Shown here: positions 23,926 to 34,379 of the stretch, piece by piece
Layout: each line of letters begins with the position of its first letter
How positions within the stretch are numbered: the stretch's first letter is position 1
Assembly (NCBI RefSeq): GCF_004798865.1
Contig: NW_025335568.1
Coordinates: forward strand, 51,290,103 to 51,354,102
DNA length: 64,000 nucleotides
Direction: 5' to 3'
From: Varanus komodoensis
Taxonomy: Eukaryota; Chordata; Lepidosauria; Squamata; Varanidae
Position numbers and translations under genes: made by a program
The notes under the pieces: model-generated
The model's database searches: none
The model's input: only the letters and a program-made list of their open reading frames with translations
Told to the model about the DNA's origin: nothing

Positions 23926-24372
23926 TTAAACCACATTTTCACTGTTAAGCAGCTCAAGCCATCCATACAGCTGGGCCATCTGGCAGTACTTCCCTGTGCT
24001 TTTTAAGATCTGTAAAGGCTTGCAGGGGGATCTTATATGTTTTTCTGATAAAGAACTTAAGACTATCCAATGGTCAAGTGTTGATCTACCTCCTCTAAAG
24101 GCAGCCTGCTCATCCCCTGGATTATTTCCTCCCTCGATCCAAGTAACTAGTTTATCATCAAGGTAATAGGCATACAGTTTACCAGCAACTGAATGCAGGC
24201 TGATGGGCCAACAGTCAGAAGGATCATTTCTCCCTCCTTTCTTATAAAAAGGAAGCAAATGGCCCAAGACATTTGAGTAGTCCTATTAATTTGTAAATAG
24301 AGTCACTAAGAAAGATGTTAACCATGTGGCTTTATGTTTCAGTAGTTCAGGTATTTGGTCCTAGAGTTTGTA
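23926..24372 (-). mobile_element. Non-LTR retrotransposon RT fragment, non-L2 clade
   Basis: A 113-codon open frame (23926-24267) contains the N-terminal reverse-transcriptase motifs of a non-LTR element: PFYKKGGRNDPSDCWPISL (family form ...IFKKGDR.DPANYRPISLL), VAGKLYAYYLDDKL, and EQAAFRGGRSTLDHWIVL. Upstream coding similarity (GPDQIPELLKH-like) extends to about 24372 across a stop codon. The FR.GRSTLDH pattern differs from L2 and CR1; R4/Dong-type or a related clade is my guess. Catalytic YADD is not included. Dead, 5'- and 3'-truncated. Confidence 0.72.
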
Positions 24373-25049
24373 CAGTTCATCCAGAAAGTATCCTTTAAAA
24401 ACATTCAAACAGAGCTAAGTTTAGAGCATATGTAAATTAGCAGATCAAAATCTGGACATGTTTCGTTTCATTTCATTTACTTGTCCTGTAGGTCTGAACC
24501 TTGGATTTTATTTTATTTTTTTACACCTACGTAGCACCTTCCCTGACCTTGACAGATAAGTAAGACTTAATTTTAATGCTTTCTAACAGAATATCACAAC
24601 TGACAGTAAGCTCATGCATGGATGTATGAGTGCGTCACTTATCTGTTTGGAAAACAAACATGTCATTTGTAGTCTTGGAAGCTGTTTTTCTTTTGTATGT
24701 GATCCATGTGTATAAATGTAACAAAAAGACTTTCCCAATTTGTTCCTTAATAACCCCTTTAAACATGAAGGTGAAGCAGAGGGAAAGATGATCCTAAAAG
24801 GACCATCGCCAGGACCAGCAACACCACCCCTTCCATCCATGCCATCTCGAGGCACTCAGCCACACTCTTTGATGTTGCCTTAATGAGCTCCAAATGTGCT
24901 TGGAACCAGATAAACAATGCTGGGACAGCATCAAAGCAGAAACTATTTCAGCTCATTTCAGTTAGAATCATTTGAGACACAAGAAGAAAAACAACTTTTA
25001 GAAGAAGGATAGGATACACTGGAACTCAAGTATTCACTAGAATATCAAC

Positions 25050-25050
<1 letters not shown>
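24373..25050. other. Unassigned DNA
   Basis: No gene or repeat is recognised up to the (CTGT)n tract. Confidence 0.35.

Positions 25051-25084
<34 letters not shown>
25051..25084. repeat. (CTGT)n microsatellite
   Basis: Eight perfect units plus a partial one, positioned where the 3' tail of the adjacent minus-strand L2 element would be, so it probably grew from that tail. Confidence 0.95.
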
Positions 25085-25930
25085 TGATATTTATAGACCA
25101 CCCAATTCTGATAAGCTCTGGGCAGTTCACAAAAAATAAAACCAACAGTGATTAAAATTGATTAAGACAGAATATTAAATAAAACTGACATGAAAACTAA
25201 TCTGGGAAGGCCTGTTAGAAGAGATAATGTTTTATCTTCCTCTTAAAGGTGGAAGTTTGGAAAATCAGATGCATCTCTTCTGACAAACCATTCCACACTT
25301 AGAGGCAATCAGTGAAAAAATCCCCTGGGCAGTTGACATTAATCTGACAGAAGCAGACTTCTGAAGATTGACCCCAGAAGACCTCAGCTGGTGAGGGAGA
25401 ATGTATGGGCACAGGTGCTCCTAAGGTATTTTGGACCCAAGCCAAGAAGGGCTTTAAAGTTAATTAGCCACACCTTGTACTATATCTGGAAATATTCTGG
25501 CAACCAGTGCAAAGACTTGTATTCTGTTTCTGAGGTTGGCACAAAGGTAGCCCTCTGTAGAGCACACCACAAATCAAGCCTAGAAGTTAACCAATGTGCA
25601 CACCACTGTTTTCAGGTCATTCTCCTCCATGAAGGGACACAGTTGGTGAATCAGCCAAAGCTGATGGCAGACACTGTTGACCACAGCTTCTGTTTGAGCA
25701 GACATCTGAAAGGCTGGGTCCAGCAGCACCCCCAAACTGAGAACATGGTATTTCAGGGGGAGTGTGACTTCATCTAGAACAGGTTGACATGCCTCTAATC
25801 CTGGATTTGGGAATACTGTGATTTTATCCAAGCCCCTTTGGATGTTTATCATATGTGCACCAACTTGCTGCGTATTTCCCATATAATGCCACTGGAAGGG
25901 ACTAATACTTGGCAAATTATGCTTCATCTA
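25085..25930 (-). mobile_element. L2-clade LINE, 3' end (about 0.85 kb)
   Basis: The minus-strand frame at 25580-25927 gives LGVLLDPAFQMSAQTEAVV and LWLIHQLCPFMEENDLKTVV, matching the L2 thumb/C-terminal pattern GVLLDPAL.MEAQV ... LRPFLEEDDL..VVHALV. Downstream, 25400-25520 corresponds to the FKVL..TYKAL..LGP region (plus-strand 'gccaagaagggctttaaagt'). The 3' UTR follows, with 'aatattaaataaaactgaca'. Several stops and frame changes separate the pieces. This copy is older than the one at 51663-55007 and belongs to a different L2 subfamily, keeping a segment that is deleted there. Confidence 0.85.
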
Positions 25931-26468
25931 TTTAAAAATGAAGAAGAACCTAGATTCTAATTTATATCTGTATTAATGAAAAGAAAGTGCTCTTAGCACA
26001 GTAGGAAGCTTGTGAATAGCTGAACAATCAACATCATGATTCTTCAGAAAACATTTCCCTGCTTTCCAAGCAATCAACTCAAGGAGCTGGATTAAACACT
26101 GACAACAGGCCAAATGGCAATCCATAGATAAATTCTTTTCCCCTACCATAAATCTTCAATATTACAGCCATTTATTCATTCTCCTCTGGCAGGAAGAGCC
26201 TTTCCTGTAGCTGAAAAACCATCAAGATTTGTTTTCCCAACAGCCTTATCAACTTAGGCTGTCATGTTGCATTGTAATGGGAGAGCATTAGAGTAAAGCG
26301 TGGTGTGTGTGTTTGTGTGTGTGCATGTGCGTAGGGCTGTGTGTATGCATTTGAAAGCTTAGCATTCTTAATCTAGGCCAGATTACACTATTCGGAATAA
26401 TTGGTGAAGGTTAAAGACATTTAGGATGCAGCCCTGTGCAGGTTTGAACAGAAAAAACAGCTTCCAAC
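25931..26468. other. Unassigned DNA with a GT-rich run
   Basis: A 'gtgtgtgtgtttgtgtgtgtg' run is near 26302-26330. Nothing else is recognised. Confidence 0.4.
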
Positions 26469-27444
26469 ATGACACCGTCTTGCATGAGCAAAGGAGCAGG
26501 AAACTTGTGCTGCTGTGCCTCACAACACCCCTGCCAGGAGGACCTACCTTTGGCTCCCTGGTACCTCCAGTGGGTGCTTAGAGAGCCCCGCCAACCAGCC
26601 TCCTGCCAGAACAAGAGAGCAGCTGACCGCTCTCCAGAGCAATGTGCTGGGTGCCCCACCAGCTGCCCCTTCTGCTTCCCATGGGCAGCACCACCACCTG
26701 CCTACCCACCCCACCTGCTTGGCCAGGTGGCCTGGCCGGCTGCTTACATCAGCCTGGCTAGCCAGCCAGCCTCTCCTTCCCATCTGACTGCGCCTGCTTT
26801 TTGGCCCTGTCATGGGGCTCCTGAAAGAGGTCAGCCAAACTATCATGAGAAGCTGACCAGCTTCTCTGAGGTGGCGAGACATGATGAGCCCAGCCTGCAG
26901 GACTCAGACTGCCCAGACTGGCACTATCATTCAGCAGCAGTAAGCAACCAGTCGGCTTTCTGAGGGCCCTCTGGCAAGACCCCCATGATAGTCCCCTTCA
27001 CCCATGAGTCTACCTTCTCAGCAAAGTGCCACCAGCTGCTCTTGCCCTCTTCTTCGCTCTCTTCATTACTGCCAGTTCTCAGCATGCCACTGCAGCATCT
27101 GCTGGTCCCCCTCCACAGTGAGAGGCTGGTGAACACACTAGTTCCAATGGGGAGGAGAAGGCGCAACTCCGGAGGGGCCTTGCCAATGTGTCTCTGCTGT
27201 AGTTCGGGCCCCAGCAGGTGCCCAACCATGCATACTCTGGCTGGTGGCAGCAGCAACTCAGCTCATTGGCCATTCACTTGGGTTGGAGGACAGAGCTGTC
27301 CATGCCGCAGATGGCCTGTCCTCCACCTCCTGAGCTAGTTCCTGCCCTCAGGTGGGTTGGAGGAGAATGTCCCCTCACCAGCATCGCAATAAAACTCCTG
27401 CATTTAGCTTCTGTGTGAGTAACTGGGCAGCGGGGGGGGGGGGG
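26469..27444. other. GC-rich patch with overlapping frames on both strands
   Basis: The composition changes abruptly from AT-rich to GC-rich, with many proline-, serine- and alanine-coding triplets, which keeps long frames open on both strands (for example 164 codons on the plus strand at 26469-26963 and 112 on the minus at 26544-26882). No domain is recognisable and simultaneous openness on both strands argues for composition, not coding. CpG is not dense enough for a classical island. A 13-G run ends the patch (27432-27444). Confidence 0.4.
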
Positions 27445-27541
27445 TCTTCTTCTTTGCCTCAGGCAGAAAATTGTTCTTTGCCCGCCTGTGCGCAGCGTTC
27501 TGTGTCCCTTCAGTCAGTATTTCAATTACTATGGAACAGCC

Positions 27542-27583
27542 ACCTTGCACATTGCCCCATTCCAGTGGGGCAATGTGCAAGGT
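27542..27583. repeat. Perfect 18-bp hairpin with 6-nt loop
   Basis: The left arm 27542-27559 (ACCTTGCACATTGCCCCA) is the exact reverse complement of the right arm 27566-27583, with TTCCAG as the loop. Pairing stops outside the arms. It is shorter and more perfect than a typical microRNA precursor, and no family resemblance is seen. A foldback scar is the simplest reading. Confidence 0.75.
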
Positions 27584-28367
27584 CTGGAAGTGATTTCATG
27601 GCTGCTTCATGCATGGAATTCATTGCTTGATGTTTGATATGGCAATTAAACAGCCTGGTGGGAACGAGCAAATCATCAAACCCAAATATAGAGTTTGTGG
27701 CCACAGTGGAAGCTGCTGGCTCTAATGTCAGCAGTCACTGCGTCCTGTCTGGGTTTCAATGTGACTGTTTAAGGAGCTATTGATGGTGGTGAACTAGGAG
27801 CAGCACCATGGAAAGCGCCTTCCCAGCTTGGACCGATGTCCAAGTGGATACACAGTCCCATGGTCAATGGAGCCACCAGTCATTGCTGACAACAATCTAA
27901 CCAAAAAATGCCCCAATCCAGTCCCATCCCTTTGGCTTTCAATAGGAATCAGACTAACTCTGGTTAGAAGGGATAACAATTCTAGACTATGTTCTGGGTA
28001 TAAAGCTGATTTTGTAATGTTGTTTTGTTTTCTTTAACATGCTTTAAGAATCACGTAGGTCCCTTCCTGCCATGCACCTGGGTGAAGCAACCTGCTTCAG
28101 GTGGCACCAAGAGGGGAGATGAGGTTGATGATGATAGAAATGGGTGTCTTAAACTGCACAGTTACCTGAGTTCCATTGAACTCTTGTAGGATTTACACCT
28201 GAGGACTGTTTTGTCAATGATGCTACAAGATCTTTTAGAGTGAAAACCTATGCACATCTGATCAGATGGAAATTCCATCAAATTCAATGGCACATACTCC
28301 CAAGAAAGTGGGTAGAGGATTGTATGCTTAATCTGCACTCTTATTCATACATACGCTAAGAGCCAGC
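27584..28367. other. Unassigned DNA with a possible family P copy
   Basis: At 28175-28330 the text 'gagttccattgaactcttgt', 'aaaacctatgcacatctgat' and 'aaattcaatggcacatactc' resembles two diverged copies of palindromic family P. Otherwise nothing is recognised. Confidence 0.35.
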
Positions 28368-28560
28368 ATGGTGTAGTGGTTAAGAGCACAGGTCTGGGAC
28401 TCAGGCAATCTGGGTTCTAGTCCCTGCTCAGCCATAGAACCAACAAGGTGACTTTGGGCCAGCCACAGTCATTCAGCCCAACCTACCTCACAGGGTTGTT
28501 GTTGTTGGACTACAATTGAGAGCAGGAGGAGAATGATGTAAGCAGCTGGTAAGCTTGCAG
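28368..28560 (+). mobile_element. MIR/CORE-like SINE, full head
   Basis: The tRNA-like head is intact: 'agccagcatggtgtagtggt' with A-box-like 'tagtggttaagag', then a B-box-like 'gggttctagtccc'. The body has 'gtgactttgggccagccaca' and 'cctacctcacagggttgttg', in the order of MIR-type SINEs, followed by 'gagcaggaggagaatgatgt'. The 3' end near 28560 is approximate. Better preserved than the copy at 20225-20405. Confidence 0.88.
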
Positions 28561-30284
28561 CTAATAGCAGTGCAGTGGGTGGAACAGACTTTAATCTGGA
28601 ACACAGATGAAGTTAGAAGAGATAAACCTCACCTGCCATGCAATCTGAGTAGAAATCAGACAACTTCCTATGCTGAGTTTGATGTAGTTGCCAACTATGT
28701 ACTGGAGTCTCCACATTAGACCCTGTGGCTATAGCTTATCCCCTTTTCATCTAATGCAGGGCTAGATGGTGGTTAGGCCAGCTGTGATGGTGTAGCTGGT
28801 TATACTTGGGAGGATGTACACACCATCACCACAAAGAGCTTATATGTCCTTCCATATCCTAGAACCCACGTTAGATGCCTAACTGGGTGGAACTGGGCTG
28901 GATTTCTCTAAATCTAAAACATTCGAGCATAAAAAATAGTTTCCCCTGATAAGTCAATTTCATTTCATACCATTGTAGTGGATTTTTTTGGCTGAAAATG
29001 GATGTGCATGTGTTTGAATGTGTCCATTCTGTGCATAATGACTGCTGTCAGTTCTTCCCAGTACTATTAGAATTTTAACAACTACGTAGTTTCTTACCCC
29101 AGAAAGGGGAATTACTAAACCCTAAAGCCTGTTTCATGGAGATTAAAACTATTTGGAATGATAGGAGGGATGCACCAATCATTTTAAATAAGCAAGCTTT
29201 TTGAAGCTTCATAGCACACATGTGAAGCACCTGCATTGGAATCAAACTGGTTATCGGCAAAAGTCTATTATGGGTGCCTCTATGTGGCAAAGCTATCCCA
29301 ACTGCATAAACAAAAACAGATGAAGCTTCCTTGCAGCATATGGGAAAAGGGCACCACAGATTATTGAAAGCAGAAAATCTGAAGATATGGCCATTAAAAT
29401 CTCTGATGACAGTAAATTGGCAGTAAATGGCCCATCAACATTTAGTTTCAGTCCATTAAATAGCTGAAATGTTGCTCATTTTAGTAGCCTGAAGAATGAG
29501 GCAAATCACATCGAAGTGGCAAACTATTTATATTAATAATATTTTAAAGCAGGCATAGTAACAAAATAGGTATTTTATTTCAAATGAATTAAAGCGAGAA
29601 CTCATGCCATCTCTATCTGCAGTTCCTGCTTCCAATATTAGCCAGTGTAGATGTGTGTCCCAAAGAGAGATCTGATTGGAGAATATTACCTTCAAGATGC
29701 TTGGAAAGAATGATGACTAGTGTGCAAAACAATGTACCAAATTATTCAGATCTGCATTGGTGTTTATTTCTGCATTTTCAACTCAGTAACATTATATGCA
29801 ATTGAGCCAGGTATGGATACTGGACTCAGAATGTGGGACAGAGGCAGAATGGGAGAAGGCAAAGATCCATAAAGGTAAGAGGTGCATTTCATGTAGTACA
29901 AATGGATGCAACACATCCAGGTCTTAAATCACCTTGGCTGAGAGTGAATTTGTGCTCAGGCAGGTAACCTGGCCCCAGTACTTGGAAAGCCCTCCCCTCC
30001 TCCATTTCTCATATCCTGTTCCACAGGAGCACAGGCTTGGGCTTTGACTGTTACACAAATTTTTGTGACTGATGCCACAAAAATCAGAAGTGGGAGTATT
30101 TTGATCCTCAAGACATTCTGAATTGAAAAACACACACACACACCTTCTGTGTCATACAGCAATGGCCTTCCTCAAGCCTGTAAGTCAAATTTGGCTCTCC
30201 TGGGATTTGAATCCTACCCTCTGGAACTTTCCCAGATGCATCCAACCTCTTCCAGTGATTCCACATGTTTTCCACTGAGCATTG
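28561..30284. other. Unassigned DNA
   Basis: No convincing gene. A (CA)n run is at about 30127-30144. The stretch 29340-29620 looks repeat-free and AT-rich and could be non-coding conserved DNA, but nothing in the sequence proves it. Confidence 0.35.
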
Positions 30285-30520
30285 TTTGATAATTGCCAGG
30301 CTTTTGTGCAGTTTTCCCCCTTTCATTCTAAAAGGTTGATATACCTCTCCAAAGACTACATTACCAGCAGCAACAGCTTTAAGCTAAAATATGCAAATAT
30401 TTTGGACTTGTCCCTTTTGCCTTGGACTCAATTTGCCTCAGAATGTGGCCCCAGAAAGCTTTTCCAAAATGGAATTTGGCCCTCAAGCTGAAAGAGGCTT
30501 CTTTCCTAAGGGATAGCAGA
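30285..30520 (+). repeat. Diverged hAT-like repeat (copy 4, longest)
   Basis: The blocks 'ggcttttgtgcagttttccc', 'cattctaaaaggttgatata', 'cctctccaaagactacatta', 'agctaaaatatgcaaatatt' and 'ggccctcaagctgaaagagg' match copies at 2815-3075 and 17885-18015 in order. Confidence 0.55.
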
Positions 30521-30899
30521 AAGCATGGAAACCATCAAACCTTTGAAATTTCACCTGGTTTTCTTTTTGCGTTCAGACAAGGAATTCTAGTAGAAGAAAT
30601 CCCTCTCTACATTCTACTTTTGTGTGGTTGTTTGCAACTGCTTATATGGGCCCTATATCTCTGTTGAAGTTTGATGATGACAGAATGGCTACATGATGAA
30701 TAATAAAAAAGTAGACTGCAGTTCACCGCCAAATCACTGACCCATTTCCAGAGGACCATCTTCTACTTGCTGGTTTCATGGATTCATGCAAAGAATCTTG
30801 AACTAGGTTGGTCTTGACTGGATCTAGAAAGGCAGTGAATACTTTTGTAAGGAAATGTGTACACCTAGGATCACTTAGCACATATGAGCTTCCTGATTA

Positions 30900-30990
30900 G
30901 TAGGTATTTATTTATTATATTTTACCTCCCTGTTCTCCCATTGTGGAACTCAGGGTGGCTCCATACGGTAGTTGCTATGTTGATCAGTTG
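30900..30990 (-). mobile_element. L2-type 3' tail fragment
   Basis: The plus strand 'tatttatttattatatttta', 'cctccctgttctcccattgt' and 'aactcagggtggctccatac' is the reverse complement of the L2-type tail. Confidence 0.55.
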
Positions 30991-31084
30991 CAGCAAAAAT
31001 AGCAAGAGTCTCTTGCAAGTACTTTACAGACTAGCAAATGCACCACGGCATGCATTCATTATGCCCCCAACTTGTTAAGAAATC

Positions 31085-31210
31085 CTGAATGTTTACGCTT
31101 ACACTGTTTACAAAAGCTAAGCAGGGCTGTCAAGGGCAGAGCATTTTGGAGAGCGTTCATTCACAGTCAGTGTAAGTTGGAGACAACTTGATGGCACATA
31201 ACAACAACAC
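31085..31210 (+). mobile_element. Probable 5S-rRNA-derived SINE with Bov-B-like tail
   Basis: The block 'aaaagctaagcagggctgtc' followed by 'agagcattttggagag' resembles an internal 5S rRNA segment (aagctaagcagggtcgggcc ... cttggatgggaga), which holds the internal promoter in 5S-derived SINEs. The 3' end, 'ttggagacaacttgatggca', runs into 'cataacaacaaca', resembling the tail pairing with Bov-B-type LINEs. It is short and diverged, so the 5S origin is likely, not certain. Confidence 0.55.
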
Positions 31211-31769
31211 TTGCTTTGTAGGCTGAAAACACATCCATAGACCAAGAGTATTCCTGTAAGGTCATGAAAGGGTGAGCTCAGCCCACCTCAGAGGTCAACC
31301 ACATGGAGAAGAAAGACCCAGGGTTACATTCTTAGGTAGTACTTTGGTTCAATGTTGGTGCTTTTTTTGAACCTCTTGAGGTCTTCTAGTTTGCTCACTG
31401 CAGTGACTCATAAGCAGAGTTTATCCCAAAGTAAAGTAAAAGTAAAGTGTTTTAAGTAAAAATGAAGGCCAGTTATTTTTCCTGAGGCTGCCCACTTCCC
31501 TATGACCCCAATGCCCAGTGCATCACTCCTAGGGTGGCCACTTTTGCATAACCCCCGCAAAAAAGAAATGCACCACAAAAGAAGGCAAAAGAGAATGTCA
31601 ATATGAATATGATTTATAAGTTAATTTTTAAATAGCAAGGCAAATGTATAAATAATTATTGTCATTTCTACAGAAATGTAAGACAATGAGCAGACAACCA
31701 GTGTGCCTGCATAGTCTGCCATCTGGATGCTATAGATCAGCTGCTTCAGCCCCCCTGCTGGAACTCTCT
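31211..31769. other. Unassigned DNA
   Basis: A short run of 'aaagtaaaagtaaagtg' lies near 31432-31450. Nothing else is recognised. Confidence 0.35.
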
Positions 31770-31910
31770 CTGTAGGGCTCTTTCTCTTTAAACCAGAACT
31801 GGAGCAAAAAGCCATTCAAATAGAGCAGATGTTAGATCTCTAGATGTTTGGACATATTCGCATAAGTTCCTGCCAATGTGGCCAATGGTCAGGAATGCTG
31901 GTAGCTTAAG
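31770..31910 (+). repeat. Local repeat family E, copy 1
   Basis: The blocks 'ggctctttctctttaaacca', 'aaagccattcaaatagagca' and 'aatgtggccaatggtcagga' are shared, in order but diverged, with copies 2 (32085-32235) and 3 (33985-34125). The last block overlaps foldback family F. Confidence 0.4.
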
Positions 31911-31917
31911 GCCAAAC

Positions 31918-32005
31918 TATTTATTTATATTTATTTATTTATATTGCGATTTATATCCTGCCTTTTTCCTACAAAGGGCTCAAGGCAGCTTACATCATTT
32001 AGAGA
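31918..32005 (-). mobile_element. L2-type 3' tail fragment
   Basis: The plus strand 'ttatttatatttatttattt', 'gcgatttatatcctgccttt' and 'gggctcaaggcagcttacat' is the reverse complement of the common L2-type tail. Confidence 0.65.
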
Positions 32006-32084
32006 TCTACCTTTTTCCTGTCCCTGAAATAGAGGGTGCCTTATTCTGTAAAGTATTGTGTAAAGTAGGACCTTTCTGATGAGC

Positions 32085-32235
32085 CCTTCTTATGGTTCAT
32101 TCTCTTTAAACCAAACCTGGACCAGGCTGTCCTTTAAGCAGAAGTTGCCTTTAAATTGAAGACTACAATTACTCCTTTCCCCAAGTCTGAAGTCCACTGC
32201 AGAAGTATGAAGTCTCTGTTGGAATCATCTGTACC
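32085..32235 (+). repeat. Local repeat family E, copy 2
   Basis: 'ggttcattctctttaaacca' and 'tcctttaagcagaagttgcc' plus 'tttaaattgaagactac' align with copy 1 at 31770-31910. Confidence 0.35.
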
Positions 32236-33479
32236 ACCTTCTACCATAAGTCAGCCATTAAATTTAACTGTCAGCTCCCAATGTCTATTCCAAGTAATTC
32301 TATAGGTTTCCCCACCACAATCTGATTCTTTATTGCAGTCCAGAATATATAGGGTGACGTTTTGACTCTCCAGAGAGATTATTTTGAATCTGCAGAAGGG
32401 ACACTACCCAAATAATATGCTTGTGGAAAACGACATGTTCCATTATTGCAACTAAGAACAGAATGACAAATCCCTGCATAAGAACTATAGTGACCTGAAA
32501 CAATGCAGTAATTTTATGAATTCCATAGGCACCAAAATTTTGTACCAAGCTGTCCTCTTAATATCACTCTGGTCATTTTAAAAGAAGTGCATTATGTTCA
32601 AAAGCTATAGTCAGGGGCTATCAAGGCATTATTCTTTAGCACAAACTTCACCGAGTGAGTGTGGCCAATTTCCACTGATATTGGCATTTTTCAGGAAAAC
32701 CTATGCTCAGAACTTCTTCAGCTTCAGGGAATACCCAACTTTCCCCAAAATAAAATTTGCAAGCAATCTAATTTCTATTTTCAGTTAAGGCTGCATTTGT
32801 AAATTTGCTTACCTGAAAGTAAGTAGGGCCATCCTTCCCTTTCGGCAATGAGGCAGCTGCCTTGGACAGCTGATTGAGATGTTACAAAGAAGCAGCCAGC
32901 TGTGATTTATTTTATTATTGTTGCTTTTTTTACTGCAGGAATATGGAGAGGCTCTTGTGGGATATTCTGCTTCAGGTGCCAGAAGAAATTGACCATTCCT
33001 AGGTACTATGCAGTAGATACCTTGACTTGGATGGAAGCAGGCAAAGTTTACTGTTCTCCAGGCAGCAAAATACCTTACAGTAGCCCTGAATAAAGGTCAG
33101 CATTGCACGACTTCAAATTGCAGGTGGGCGTATATGTGTCCGAATAAAACTCCCTCACACATAAAAGAAGATTGTAGCAAATTAGGAAGCTATAAAAAAG
33201 GATGCCTGCAATGTCCAGTGGACATCATGGTCAAAAGCAAGCAAGCAAGCAAGCAAAACCTGTGATGCTTAAATGGTGACCTGCAAAATTTCCTTGGCTT
33301 GGCAGTAGTGAGAAAGGGCACCATCCACACCCAGTTACTGCTGTACAGTGCACTTGCAATATTATAGATGAGGAATGGGTTGAAAGAAATTGGGGAAGCT
33401 GCTGGTGTGCTCACTCATAGATTTCCAAAAAAAAGTGGAAATGCTTCAACAAAAATGCAAATACAAAAATGGAGCAATG
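32236..33479. other. Unassigned DNA with an (AAGC)n microsatellite
   Basis: An (AAGC)n tract lies at 33235-33256. No gene or other repeat is recognised. Confidence 0.4.
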
Positions 33480-33835
33480 AGGCAGACAGATTCCCTGATG
33501 GTGCCCCCTAATTCTGGAATTATCTCTGTGCTAAGGCCTACCTAGTGCCAAAAGAGTTTCCTTTTCAACATGCATGTAAGATGCATTTAAGACCTTCTCT
33601 CAGGCCTTTCACAGCATATGATTAAATCTTAATCAGTTCTTGAATTTTCCTTGCTGCTTGTCTAATTTCTAAAAATATATGTTCCTCTCTCTGTGTTGTA
33701 TGTTTATATGGTTGCATGCATATGGTTTTTATATTCTGTTTGAGGTTTTAATCTTTGAAAATTGCTGCGAGAGTTTTGGCTATTGGGTAAGTTTAGAAAT
33801 CTAATATACGAAAATCAAATTAAAAGGAAGACAAA
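33480..33835 (+). mobile_element. L2-like LINE 3' end
   Basis: The 5' part resembles the C-terminal ORF2 region ('ggaattatctctgtgctaag', 'tgccaaaagagtttcctttt'). The 3' UTR is T-rich, ending with 'gagagttttggctattgggt' and 'tctaatatacgaaaatcaaa', which matches the common reptile tail 'gcccagagagc...ttggctattgggcggtatac'. It is diverged and 5'-truncated, and one of only three plus-strand L2 pieces here. Confidence 0.6.
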
Positions 33836-33984
33836 AGAGGACATAGATTTGCATAAGCTAATATGTATGTGCAGATGAAAAATTAGAAATGATTACTGAC
33901 AATTAAATTGAAATACAATAGGGAAGATTGTGACTGCATGAGCTATGCACCTGCTATCTAGACTGTAACTCAAGGCCTTTGCTT

Positions 33985-34125
33985 TCCTTTTTATGGTTCT
34001 TTATCTTTGGTCCAGGCTCAAATTAAACAGGCCTTCAAATAGAGGATATTTTCTAGCCTGACTGGGAGAAGCTGGGAGTTGTACTCTAACATATCAAGAG
34101 GGCACCACATTGGAGAAGGCTAATG
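33985..34125 (+). repeat. Local repeat family E, copy 3, fused to foldback family F half
   Basis: 'tggttctttatctttggtcc' and 'aacaggccttcaaatagagg' match copies 1 and 2. 'gctgggagttgtactctaac' plus 'gagggcaccacattggagaa' is the right half of foldback family F. Confidence 0.45.
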
Positions 34126-34379
34126 TAGAGCTTCTTCACTTGGATACAATGACTAAGATTTAACACTGACAACTTTTAGATCTATTGGATATTTTCAAAA
34201 CTACAAACCAAGCAGATTCATATTTTCCCTAAATCTTGGAACAAGACTCCCAGGATGTCAATTCATTATCTGTGAACTGAATCTGACATGGAAGCTGGAG
34301 CAGGAGCCAGGCTAGAAGGAAGCAGAGAAAGATACTAGATGCCATGGCTCCAAGGAAACTATTAACCCAGTAAAGGTTG

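Noticed and set aside
26469-26963. 164-codon plus-strand frame as a gene
   Set aside because: Frames are open on both strands through base composition; no domain, no splice or promoter context.
27542-27583. The hairpin as a microRNA gene
   Set aside because: The stem is only 18 bp with a 6-nt loop and no lower stem, unlike canonical precursors.
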